The translations under genes were made by a program, and so were the position numbers. A stretch of DNA of 64,000 nt from NCBI GenBank assembly GCA_002189035.1, contig NEEC01000004.1, forward strand, positions 2,852,001-2,916,000. Direction: 5' to 3'. Below the pieces are notes generated by a model, which had not been told where the DNA came from, made no database searches, and saw only the letters and a program-made list of their open reading frames with translations. Numbering within the stretch: the stretch's first letter is position 1; each line of letters starts with the position of its first letter. Origin of the DNA: Utricularia gibba (Eukaryota > Streptophyta > Magnoliopsida > Lamiales > Lentibulariaceae). Of this stretch, positions 51,646 through 62,959 are shown piece by piece.

Positions 51646-52874
51646 TGATAAGTGATTTTGTGTCACTTATATTTGTACTTTTTAGGACTCAATTAGATGA
51701 GTTTTTACATTCTTTTTATCCCACTTTCCTTATGTTTTTAGAAGAATTTTATATCTTTTATACCACTTTGATTTTTTTGGAGTAAATGTGTGTTTTGTGA
51801 TTTTTCAGGACAATTTTGGTACAATTTGGAGGATTTTCGAGTTGACCTTGATGAAGTCAAAGATTTGATCTATTCGGATGAAGACTCAATCAAAGACTCT
51901 TGGATAAGATAAGATTCGTATCTTATCTTAGAAAATTTGGACTTTATCCTAGAAGATTTGTATCAAATCTTAGAAGATCTGGATAGAAGATTTGATGAGA
52001 GCCCATTAAGGAAGCCCGACAAATCCCTATCATTATAAAAAGATCCAAACAAGAAGACCTAAAGGAGGAGTCAAGGGTGGATGGCCAGAGAGTCAATTTA
52101 GGGTTTAGAGTCGAGTCTAGCATGTTTTGGATTCTTTTCCCTTCGTTTTTCATCAACTTTTGTTGTTTAGAGTCCAACATGCAATTGTGAGCGCTTGCGG
52201 CTGAGGATCTGCTGTGAAAACTTGCGCAAGTCCTGCGCACATGACTGTTTTACTATGTTTTTCAGCATTTAATTTGAGAATTGATTCTGTTTTTCGTAAC
52301 GTTTTCTTTACCAACATGATCTTTAGTACCATATAACTCTAAGAGAGTGTGGGAGAATCAAAGGTTGGCCTCAAGCACCTAATAAGAAGAGATCAATCGG
52401 ACATCGTTGATAAGACACATTCTGTCTAATCTGTCTGCGAGGTGTGAGGTGCAGGAGTTAGATGTGGGTGTGGGGAAAACATGGGTTATCACAAGGGGTG
52501 AAATGGCTCTGGTGGCGTGGTTGATTCCATAATCCCACAAAACAAGGGGCTGTGCTATAACGGTCACCGAGTAGCACTATTTAAGCATAACACTTCCAAA
52601 GCTTGCGCAAACAGGTCAGTTCTCAAGGTTTGCACACACGCAAGGGCGAGTTTCAAGTAAGGTGGATCTTAGATCCAAGTCCACTTTTCTTATTGTTTTC
52701 AAAAATCAAATCTTTCTTTTGCTCTCAATCTTTTTTAATCTTTGTTTTGAAAAGAATATCCCAATAACAATTCACTGTGGATACAATCTTATTTTATTAC
52801 TTTGACAGTTTCTATTCACTTGCAGAATCACCATAAAAAATAAACAAAGAGAATTTGAAATTTTTTTTTTTTCA
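51646..52874 (+). mobile_element. LTR family A, best copy (probable solo LTR)
   Basis: A 1229-bp LTR from TGATAAGTG to TTTTTTCA, flanked by AAAAT on both sides (51641-51645 and 52875-52879). The duplication is of low complexity, so the right end is less certain than the left. Copies of the same sequence lie at 1-688 (inverted) and 25454-26620. A TATA-like tcattataaaaag occurs near 52030. No internal region is attached. Confidence 0.75.
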
Positions 52875-52879
52875 AAAAT

Positions 52880-55129
52880 CATCTATTTGATCTATTTGAT
52901 AAATGATCACTTATTTATTACATTATTTGAGAAATGAAAATCCTTTCAAAAACCTATCAAGAATGATCATCTTTATTATTTAAATTTAAAAGAAATACAT
53001 AAAATATGAAATATCAATTTACTTTATATTTTTTATTTGTATATTTCATATATTTATAACTATTTTTTATTAATATTTTAAAAAATAATGATAAAGCTAA
53101 TTATTTATATTGTTATAAATATTTCATAATGATAGTAAATATGCATCAAATTAAATATTAAAAAATACATAAGTATTTATTCAAAATCATTATCCCAAAT
53201 ATTTTTAATTAAATTTTTTTAACCCAAATTTTTTTTTCATGTATCGCTAAATAATGTTCATGATATTTTGGGAGCAACTTTTCATAACGAGCAATGTTCA
53301 TATTTGAGCACTACTTCGTATTGCAAGCTGTTTTCAAGACATTATTATTAAGAATATGTATAATTAGGTAGAGTGACATAGTTTTGATTCTATAATAGAG
53401 AGATAAATAACTCGAGAGCTCGTTTTAAAAATATTTCCATCAAATAAAAGCACAAAATTTTAGATTCAAGATAAAACTACAGATTTGAAATAAATTATGT
53501 TAGTTTCTAACCAAGAAGACAATCAAATGTATATCACACGAATCAAATATAATACGTCCGAAATAAAAATTATAGTCATCTCCTAATGTTTCAAGATAAA
53601 ACTTGAGCAAGGAAACTTTAAGATAAACTACATAAATGAACTTACACGATGAACATTAAGAGATATTCTTCAGATTGGAATCCTATCTAACTATGTTCGT
53701 TAGATCTCCACTTTTCTTTGCATCTCTCAAATACTCAGTTATGGAAATAAGAAATTGCCTACATTTTCTTACATTCTTTTACAAGAGGAACGAGAATAGC
53801 TTGATATTACTCCTCTTTAGATGAACATAAAGATAAAAGGTCGAACCATCGTTACCCTCATGATTGAATTGTGCGTGTGTGCTTAAGTGTTTTCAATGAC
53901 CTAATGAGTCTAGAATGAGATCATTATTAATCCATTGATCCTGAAATACGACCACATACAAAACATTGTTTTTTTCGAGCCAAAAGGATGTGAGTTGATA
54001 CTTTCCATCTTATTTCTCTTCAAAACTCATAGATAATGGTCAGCTAACTATTAATCTTTAATAAGGGGTTGTTATAGAAAAATTTTAATATAATCACATG
54101 GAAACATATAAAACTCGATCAAATTCAAAGAAGAAATAGAGATTAACTAATGAAACGTAGAGTTGGGAGTCTCCCGACTCAAAAACGAGGATTTCTAGCC
54201 ACAAATAGCCATACAAAGTAGGAAAACGAAAACAAAGTTCTATAAAAAAGCTAGAAGAAAATCTTCTAAAGAGATAAATAAGTTTAAACTGAAAACTTCA
54301 ATTGAAAGTCTCTTTTGTCTTAATTTCATTTTCCTCTAATTCTATAATGATTTTGAGTAACTTGCAAGAGACCTCCTACTCTAACACTATCGTCATCATG
54401 ATTTCTTATGTCAAAAGCTCTCATGTACTGCACATCAAGACTCATCATTAGATGTCCACAATCTTTTGAAAATCAAGAAAATGCCAATTTGAGATCTATT
54501 TTATCGCTATTTGATCCCGCTTTTCTCCTTTTCTTGCCGTGTGTTCACCTCTAACAAAGTTTCAACAAAACTAGATTAAAATATTAGATAAAGCACATTA
54601 ATTAAGATAATTATCTTAATCTAAATAAAACCTAAAAACTTATATTATAAACTATTAACTAAAAAACTTTATTTATACTTAGACATATAAAATTGTTCAA
54701 ACACTACTGGTAGCTTTTTGTGGTGCAATATTCATAGTGAATCCAAACACTAGTTTAGCAAATCACCGGAAACCATGAAACGTGGTGTTAAGGTGAACAT
54801 ATTGTCCATCTAAGTTCTACCTAGTACTAGAAACGTGTTAACCAATGCTTGGTTGAGGTTTCATTGCTCTTTCATTAAACCAAGCATCAAGTCACCCTCC
54901 ATCTAGTGCTTTTACTTGATTCATACAATGTTCATGTAACAAATCCACTACAAGGTATAATAAGGTACCCTTGTAATGAGATAGTAATCTATCTAGCCAA
55001 CTCATGAAAACGCATATTGTCATTTATGGAATGCAATAGCACTGTAATGAGATACAAATGTATGCATAATAAGACATTGTCACCTAGCGGCATTGTGAGT
55101 TGTGACCGAATCTTTATACATTACTTTAA
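52880..55129. other. AT-rich intergenic DNA
   Basis: No supported gene. 53300-54600 is less AT-rich and without clear open frames. It may be older repeat sequence. Confidence 0.4.
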
Positions 55130-55700
55130 CTAGCTCATCTCATCAATTATTCCATGCTTGGTTGGAGCCGAAAAAAAGGTACACTTGTCATCTATGTTAA
55201 TGCTATGTTCGATTTCATTTTGGAAGTCCAAGAGCACCTCATCCTCTAAGGAATTGACAATCATCTTCTTCCAAATGAGGTTGTGGAGCAATGTACATAT
55301 TAATATTATTTGACTCAGCATACTTATGGAATAGTATCTAGTAGATTGAAGTATACCCCATCATATCTTCATTAATCTCCATGCTTGTTCGATCATATTT
55401 CTGATTGATGCATGACAAATGTTGAAGAGCTCTTTGGGATTTTGAGGTACTTGGCTTCTTTGTTCTTGATCCTTCAAGTGATAATGCACACATTGGTATG
55501 ACGTCAAGAATACTTCCTTGTTAACATATCCATTATCGCATAAACAGAAGGTCCCTCTATCATCAAATGTGATGTTAAACCATTAAACCAAATAATGACA
55601 ATCACATGAGGCCAAACACGTTGAATACTTGAGCATGTGCAAAGCCGTGTTACCTTGAAAGTGCATCTTTTAACGTTAGGATGTTTGTTCCACATTACTT
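55130..55700 (-). pseudogene. PIF/Harbinger transposase remnant 2
   Basis: On the minus strand this reads CDNGYVNKEVFLTSYQ, then HYHLKDQEQRSQVPQNPKEL, then FNICHASIRNMIEQAWRLMK, a stop, WGILQSTRYYSI and ILICTLLHNLIWKKMIVNSL. These are the last third of a HARBI1/ALP1-like nuclease (DAGYxN, PYRGxxYHL, NxxHxxxRNxIExxFG, LHNxI). The N-terminal part is missing, and family B LTR insertion begins only about 55 bases to the right of 55700. Confidence 0.82.
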
Positions 55701-55884
55701 AAATTCAACAAACATAGATATAAATTTCATCTTCTCATTACACACTAAGAAAATTGATGACACACATTTTTTCCTAAATTTCAAACTGCAAAATGGTTAT
55801 ATTTTATTATGGTTTAGGTTAGATAAAGGTGATTTTTCATGCTTTAGTGGTGTTTATGTTAATACTATGTGATTATGTTGAAAA

Positions 55885-55912
55885 GTGGACTAAATCGTTT
55901 GATTTAGTCCAC
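55885..55912. other. perfect 12-bp hairpin in the family B LTR
   Basis: gtggactaaatc, a gttt loop and gatttagtccac form a perfect 12-bp stem with a 4-base loop. It lies 130 bases inside the LTR start. I do not see it in the other two family B copies, and its function is unknown. Confidence 0.8.
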
Positions 55913-57018
55913 AACTCTTGTTACTGATGTTTCAGTAAGTTTAGCAGGGAGATGAGCCGAAAATCAGACTTGCAAGCGTGTAAAACAAGCGAAAAGGGGC
56001 GCAAAATCCGAAGAAGGACAAAGGGCATTTTTCTGCTGCCACCGCAGTCTGCAAGTTCAGGCCAAGAGCTGTACTGGCGGTCAGAAACAATATTGGCAGT
56101 CAGGAACAGTGCAATGGAGTGAAGCAAAAGGGAAAAATTATTTTCGAAGAGGAGAGCGGGAAGTTTGAAAAAAAGATAGCAGGGGGGTGCAAGGGGTCTT
56201 CTTCCCCAACGAGAAAAACACAAACCAGAAGGGGGAAGGAAAGCCTTCATCACCAAGAGTAGCACCGGAGCCGAGTCCAGCGCTGCTGTTCCGAGCGGTG
56301 AACAGTAGCTAACGGGCGGAAGAACAATCTTTATATACTTTCCATTTTCTGAACATTTAGAGTTTTTGCATTTGACTTGTTTACAATGTTTCTGCCATTT
56401 TGGTCAACTTACATGAATGAAATCGTGTTTTATTTCCCAAGCATGAGTGGCTAGAGTCTTAGGGATGCCTTAAGGTGAAGTGGTGTGGTGTGTGCTTAGG
56501 GCATGTTTGGTTGCTGGGTTTGGCCTAAACCTAGGTTTAGTTTATTTGGGTTTAGGAAACCCGGTTTTGTGGGTTTAGTTTCTGTAAATCATGTTTGGTT
56601 GATGGATTTACATTATTTGAGTTTAAATGAACCCACGTTTGGTAGGTGGGTATAAAATTGGGTTTATACACAATTTTCATGGGAATTTACCAATATAGCC
56701 TTTCATACTCATCCACCGGCTTTCACACCGACTTTACCCATTCATACATATTCCTCTTGATTACCATTACCCCATTCGTCCACCGATTTTCACAGTTGGT
56801 TGTTGCGGTGCTGCCAGTCGACGAGATCTCTCGTTTTCACAAGTAATTGAGAGTGAAGAGCCATGGGTTAAGTCCAGTTTGTATACTCTCTTAGTTGTGC
56901 AGAGTTTCTCGTTTGAAATCCGTTGAATTTTGAGTGAATTTTACGGTTTACTTGTCGTAGTGTTCGGTGTAGGTGCTTTTTTCTTACTGTTTTCTTTCCT
57001 CCATCACAGATTGCAGGT

Positions 57019-58908
57019 ATGCATAGCCCAAACGTGGTGGAAGAGTCTCACAAAAAAACGAAATGCGCCTAGAAGCCGGATTGCCCTCTGGACTCGGATA
57101 GCACTGGACACGATATTAACTTCTCGTATGCTGACACACCTTGTGACCCAACTGGTTGTGCTGTAGAGGGTGTGAACATCATGTTGGGTTTCTCGTAGAC
57201 ATCGTATGTCTCAAAAGCAGCGGAATTTTAAAATTTTGAGAAACCCCCAACGTAGATCTTGGAATACGGTATACATAAGACTAAGGGATGCTGAAATACC
57301 TTTCAGATGACTCCGTTGTTCACCAACCGACAATAGGAGACGGCCTCTATGGTATCCACACGTGGAGCACTCCGTCGATAACCTTCTCAAGGCTCTTGAA
57401 TGCTGGTCGATTTTCTCAGGTGCTAGTAGAGAAAAACGCCTCCTTGTGGATTAGTCTCTAAGAGCACGAAGACCCTTGGAGCATCTATTCAAGATCTAAA
57501 TCTTTTAATAGATATATGGTAACATATCAAATCATATCTTCGTAAAGATCTTATCTTGTGGAGATATGTATATGTTCCAAATCTTATCTATATATGATCT
57601 TTTATTTTGAGTTTAATCAATATTAATCTCAAAATAACTCTCAATTTAATTTATCCACTTTACCAATTACATCTCATGTAATTGTGTACTTCTATTTTAT
57701 ATCGTTGAGTGACTCCACTATTGTGTGTGACCCTATAGGCTTCTTCAATCAAGGCCGTAATAATGGATTTATTAATTAACTCTTAATTAATCAAATCCAT
57801 CATTATCGATCATGAGTGATGTCTAGCAACATATCATGATCCCCAAGATGTAAGAATAATCAGGTGAATTGATTGAGCCTTTCCATGACCAGCCACCATG
57901 CAATGAACAGCTTTCATCATACTTATATTTCATTTGATACCAAAACATGGGTGTGTGTCTTTCTGATGTATCGAACTTATAATTGCATTCAAGCACTAAC
58001 ACTCAATGACCTACTCAAACAATTCGAGTGTCATTACCCTGGGCCCAGGACTTACTATTAGGCTTTGATGCAATTACTTGAGATATGATCTCATCGCTAA
58101 CATGAGTGATGAATCCTTTATTAATCAATCAACTATCTCCAACCTTAAGGAGTCACATCCCTACTCATCCATACTAGGCAAGCCATGGTTAGACTCCCAT
58201 TAGTAATGAGCGAAAATGTGAGCTTAAGATCAAGATAACTTTATTGACCTCAAGTCTAAGCTTAATTACACGGCTGTCATATTCGAGATCTTGCCACTGA
58301 CACTTGGTTAGTTTCCCATAGTAGCATCTCGAAGATGAGTCATCCAGTGAATCGATTCTCTAATCGACACCCACACATAGGTTCTAGTAATCTCATTACA
58401 TCAATTGTGAGAACCATTGCCTAAACAATTTAGGAAACTCAATGTGTGCCAGCTTATCCGTATTTGTGATATCTTCATTTCACAAATACTCTAGTTAGGG
58501 AGTTTTTAACTTGATCATGAGTGCTTGAAGAATCTCACATTATGATCTCATCATAATTTCTATAGCACATAGATCAAGTAGAGGATTTTATCAATGATAT
58601 AAATTTGATCACAATTCAAAGTAAATATCATAAGATAAGATTTGCCAATGAGTTGATTGTCTCTAGAACACATACACTAACACATCACGCCTAGTAGGGA
58701 CTCCGAATCACACAATAGCATCGACTCGTCGCGGTGGATTGGACGAAGCGGCAGGGGACCGAGGGGATTCAATGATGATGTGCAGTTTATCACAGAAATG
58801 AAAGAGTTTAACCTGCGCACATGCAAAGAGCTACGTCACTTGGGATTAACAGTGGTGCAGCAAGCGCGGGAGTTGGTGGATAATCAGCGTCAGGCAGGGG
58901 ACGAGTAG
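57019..58908 (+). pseudogene. unidentified ORF split by a solo LTR
   Basis: A frame beginning ATG at 57019 has one stop (TAG at 57070-57072). It is then open to the LTR insertion point at 57181 and, skipping the LTR and one 5-bp duplication, continues at 58688 in the same frame to TAG at 58906-58908. The open part across the junction is 110 codons including the stop. It ends in a Glu/Gln-rich helix-like tail (ELVDNQRQAGDE). I do not recognise the family. A transposon second ORF (Myb/SANT-like) or another captured gene are both possible. Confidence 0.45.
57182..58682. mobile_element. solo LTR, family C
   Basis: A 1501-bp LTR from TGTTGGGTTTCTCG to CACTAACA, with the exact duplication CATCA at 57177-57181 and 58683-58687. 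Decayed relatives lie inverted at 24610-25331 and 26731-27625. No internal region remains, so it formed by LTR-LTR recombination. It is the youngest identified layer of the 55.7-61.5 kb nest. Confidence 0.92.
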
Positions 58909-59499
58909 TTCCAACCCTGCGAGGTTGCGCTATTTCCTTGTCTCTAGGGACTGTGAAAGAGAGCTTATTGTGCGTGGTTTAGTATCCGAACGTAGATCTT
59001 AAATCTGTTGTATGGTGCTCCGCCTTATGTTGGACTCATGGACTAGGTGTATTTCATCTTCTAATCATCCTTTAAACTAATATGAGCACTGCAAAGGATA
59101 GACAGTGTTCTGACTTTGTATGTGGAAGCACCGTGTATGAACAATTGCGGTGCTTCGTTGTTGAGCACTCTTCCGCAAACACCGTATTGCAACTATCGTC
59201 ACATTCAGAGCGGTGCTATCGAGTAGTGATGGACTAGCACCGCGTTGGTGTTGCATATTACGAAGCACCACGTCTAGACACAAGGTTTCAAATCCAGTGG
59301 TGGCACCGGATGTTACAACATGCGGTGCCACCGTGATCAGTGATCGATTAAAAACTAACAAGGTCAGCATACGATAGTTCACGCGAGATCCATATAGTAA
59401 GATTCATATGACAAAAAGTGAAGACATTCCCGCTGCAAAAAGTTAAAAAGAAAAACAAATTACAGCTCTGATCACCTTACGTTCATCATTACATGAAGT

Positions 59500-60458
59500 T
59501 CAAAGATCTACCTTCAAAAGGATATTTAAATTTGTGTCATAGGCCAAGAATATAGAATTGGAATCCTCAACTTGAGAATCATTGAATCTATCAATTTTAT
59601 TGGGTATCCTACCACCTGAAAACGGCGCAAGATCCCGAAGTAAAATATACATAAAACCTAGAAAGTGCATTAGCATATTAAAAAATATTCTTACTGCCTC
59701 AATAGTGCCAAAAGCAAAAAAAAATCTTGCATCCATCATTCTCCATTGTCATTTGACACATTAAAGGGAGCAAAAAGGATACACAAGAGAGATTGCTGTC
59801 AAACACAAAGAAAAAATTAAGCTTGGCTACTCAAACTGTCAAGGAAAAAACTACTGGACTGTTGCAGGTCTAACTTTAACTCATCCTACCCCTGAAGCGT
59901 CAACATATAACCAAGAAGTTCTTCAACCTTCTCTTTGCATGCAAGGGGTGCTTCAGCAAGATAACTGAAACCAAAGTCCTACAACATTTAAAAAAAATAA
60001 TGTCTATCATAAAGCCTTCCTACAAATGAAATTACTACCTAATATGATGCAAAAACATAAAAAAAAATTCATAAATTTAGTATGATAAAGCATTTACAAA
60101 TAAAAAAAAAACTACTAATTAGTAGAGATGGGAGAAAGAAATCACCTCCCAGCTATCCTTACACAGCCTAAAAGGTCATCCCCTTTTCTCCTTTTATGGG
60201 CCTGCGGAAAAACAAAATCAGCAACACAGCTCACATATGAACTAGAGAATGAGATGGCGTGTTCCACAATGAGGATCTTACCTTTGCATCTAGCAAATAA
60301 TCAAGGACAGCACTGATTGTCTCATCTAGCGCAGAAATGATCTTTGTGAAAGTGCTTTCACTAATAACGTCAATTAACCCAGAATCTGCTATATCTTCTT
60401 TAGTTCTTCTGATGGTTGCTAGTGGAGTTGTTGGGTGTTCTTGGAAGCCCAGACCCAT
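59500..60458 (-). pseudogene. captured neurochondrin gene fragment
   Basis: Minus-strand exons resembling the middle of plant neurochondrin (an armadillo-like protein): exon A, starting at 60282 in the window, with ISESTFTKIISALDETISAV and DYLLDAK; exon B 60146-60201 with HKRRKGDDLLGCVRIAG; exon C 59890-59964 with YLAEAPLACKEKVEELLGYM; exon D ending at 59795 with SFLLPLMCQMTMENDGCK. The A/B, B/C and C/D boundaries keep GT and AG sites, so genomic DNA rather than mRNA was captured. Exon D degrades after DGCK with a T-run and frame loss. Only part of the gene is present, and no start codon or family N-terminus is seen. Confidence 0.8.
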
Positions 60459-61497
60459 TCACTTGTTTGAAACACAATTTCTAGAAAATGGGGTAGCTGC
60501 ATACTTACCGAAAGACCCACCCTCTTGCGCTCAAAGAACAGGCGACGCCACTGGAAAAGCACGAATGAATTCTGGGTTGTAGACCTGCGTTCAAATGCAG
60601 TTCACGCGAGGGCAAAAGTGGAAGTGCCGAGCTGGGTTTAGCTAAACCGACCCCCCCTCCCCTCCTGGGTTTAGCTAAACCCAGCTCCACAGGTTCCCGC
60701 CTGGTTTATAGTCAATAGGTGGGTTTATTTTTACCCACCTGAAACCCACGAACCAAACGTGGGTTTATGACCAAACCCACGCCGCAACCCACCTAAACCC
60801 AGCAACCAAACGCGGCCATAGGGTTGTAGATGAAATTTACGTGTATTCCTTAACTCTTGTTTCTAACAAACCATGGGTAGACCTAAGGAGGGAAACAAGT
60901 AGTTTCACAATTTAGATGATTGGTTTAGAGGTAGACCAACAAACCAAGACGTGAGCAGTCGGTGTTAGTCCAGGGTAGAATCAGTAGAACCGGGTAGACC
61001 TAGTTCTATATGCCTTGCATGTGGGTAGACCTAATTGCAACGTTGGTTATGATATTGAAGACTAGCTTAGCCGAAAATATGGTGAATAACCTGGGTAGAC
61101 TTAGGTTATTTGAAGTTGTGAGTGTAGGAAGAAAGTAAAATAAGTTAGGAACCTTAGCATTACACCACCTACAGATCCTTAAAGCATCTTCGTATTAGTC
61201 TGAGTCAAAACCAGTACCTGGTACCTTAGCATCAAGACCTGATATTGCTTACCTACCTTGTTTGTTGAACTTGTTTACCACTGTTAGTCCGAGTTTAGAC
61301 TAAGGCCTACTGTTATCCGAAATTATGCATGTATTAAAACACTTAGCAAGCACAAGCTCTTCGTGATCGACCCCGATATCCACTATACAAGTTTTCCAAA
61401 TTTGTATTTTGTGTAGATTAGGGATTATAAATTTATTTGATACGGATTTTCTATTTTTATTTGCAATGATATTAGGAAATTTCCGTTTATCAAAAAT

Positions 61498-62959
61498 ATT
61501 TATTGATATCACACATTTTCAATTTCTATTCTTTGTACTTTTAGATACCTTTATTTCTATATTGATGTATTTATCATATGTGGCCCTAGCACAATTATAC
61601 ACATATATAATGAACATTAGCCACATTATCAAAATCATTTATAAAAATTCTAATTCTTGGAAGTATTTGAATCTTCCATAGATGTAGACTCACCAACAAC
61701 TATTAGTGTCTCTAATAAGACATTGTGGTATCACATGCATCACATGTTGGAAGTACTACGAAAAAGTCTTGGTGCTTCTCTTAGCAAAATTCTGTTGCAC
61801 TATCAATTTTTTATGTTAGACATAGAATTCCCAAAAATATGCAATCCTGGCATCATGACATATCTCCTAGTTCTCAAATCCTAATAATTTTTCAAGAGAC
61901 ATGATATATCAAAAATATTTATGCTAATTTTCAAGTTCTCTATTGATACCTTATTCATATCACTAATCAACTTACTATATATTTCACTTATTTAGGAAAC
62001 TTATATGTGAGAGAATACTTGCATTCCACCCTATACCCCGCATGGTAATATTTTGAATACAAGTATATTAACACAAGCTAATGCTTGTCTTTTATAATTT
62101 CCAGCAAATTTTAAGCATGCAAGTAAAGTTTCTTATTTTAAGAATGGTGTTGTAGTATTTATCTCATCCTATCCCATTTACCACATGTTATGAAAAAAGT
62201 TTCATTCATACATGGACCATGATCAATGTTAGTAATTAATTTTAAGGTGATAATACTTTTTCATCATTGCCATATTTTTTACTTAAACTTTTTTATTTTG
62301 GGGGTGTTGCCTATTGTCAATTTGAAATTTATCTAAAATAAATAAAATGAAATCAAAAGACACATTAATACAGATATTTATATTTCTTAAAAAAATATCT
62401 AATCACTTAATCTAACGTCTATACTTATCATTAAGTATAATAAAAATAAATAAATTATGAGATATTGATATTCTATGGATAGAGACTAATCATTCCTATT
62501 TTATAGGTTTGGATCATGGTCTATTCGTGTGAGATCTTGTCTTATGGGTAGAGTGAAAAAAAGGATATGGTTATGAAGATTATATATTTCTCCCAAAATG
62601 TGGCCATCTTTTGAGAAGGCTCTGAAATCAGGCCTAGCCAAAAAATAAGCCCATCCCCACTGAAGCTAAACATGATATGTCCACGGATTTCTAAGCTGCA
62701 ACAGTCGAAAACTGTGAAGGCCTTTTGGGAATTGTCTAGAACTTTTGTCTATGGGAGATAGTCTGCGTTTAACATATCCCTTTCACTCGTGTACTGTGAT
62801 TTACACCTCCTTCGTTTTTCTCCTTTGCATATGCTAATTTTGGTGAGTTATGGTATTCCCATTATTGTGAGGTGCTTGTGAACATTGCTCTTACACATAA
62901 TTCATTTCAAGGTTTTTGTTGATGAATTCGATGTTAGTTAGAAAATCAGTGTTTGTTTA
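61498..62959. other. AT-rich intergenic DNA
   Basis: No supported gene. From about 62520 base composition is less AT-rich and the sequence may be older repeat DNA leading into the copia remnant. Confidence 0.4.

Larger units (their letters stand above)
56499..60817. mobile_element. TIR element copy 2, gene-carrying (Pack-type)
   Basis: Ends GGGCATGTTTGGTTG and CAACCAAACGCGGCC, with the same TGGGTTTA-rich subterminal regions as copy 1 at 22267-23223. The flanks are TTA on the left and ATA on the right, possibly a mutated 3-bp duplication. Of its 4319 bases, 1506 are a later solo LTR plus duplication, so the original was about 2.8 kb. It contains an unidentified ORF piece (57019-58908) and captured neurochondrin exons on the other strand (59500-60458). 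No transposase is evident, so it would need one in trans. Confidence 0.85.
55755..61492 (+). mobile_element. solo LTR, family B, third copy (interrupted)
   Basis: Starts TGATGACACACATTTTTT and ends CCGTTTATCA, with the exact duplication AAAAT outside both ends (55750-55754 and 61493-61497). Removing the TIR element at 56499-60817 leaves about 1.42 kb, a little longer than the other two family copies. Shared words include aagcatgagtggct (56440; 14948 in the first copy) and ttataaatttatttgatacgg near the end. A TATA-like tttatatactt occurs at 56331. Confidence 0.85.

Noticed and set aside
55885-55912. Helitron 3' hairpin
   Set aside because: No CTRR end follows the hairpin within about 10-12 bases on either strand, and it lies inside a family B LTR bounded by a target duplication.
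55921-56265. 114-codon minus-strand ORF
   Set aside because: It lies within the family B LTR, has no recognisable domain and is not kept in the other LTR copies.
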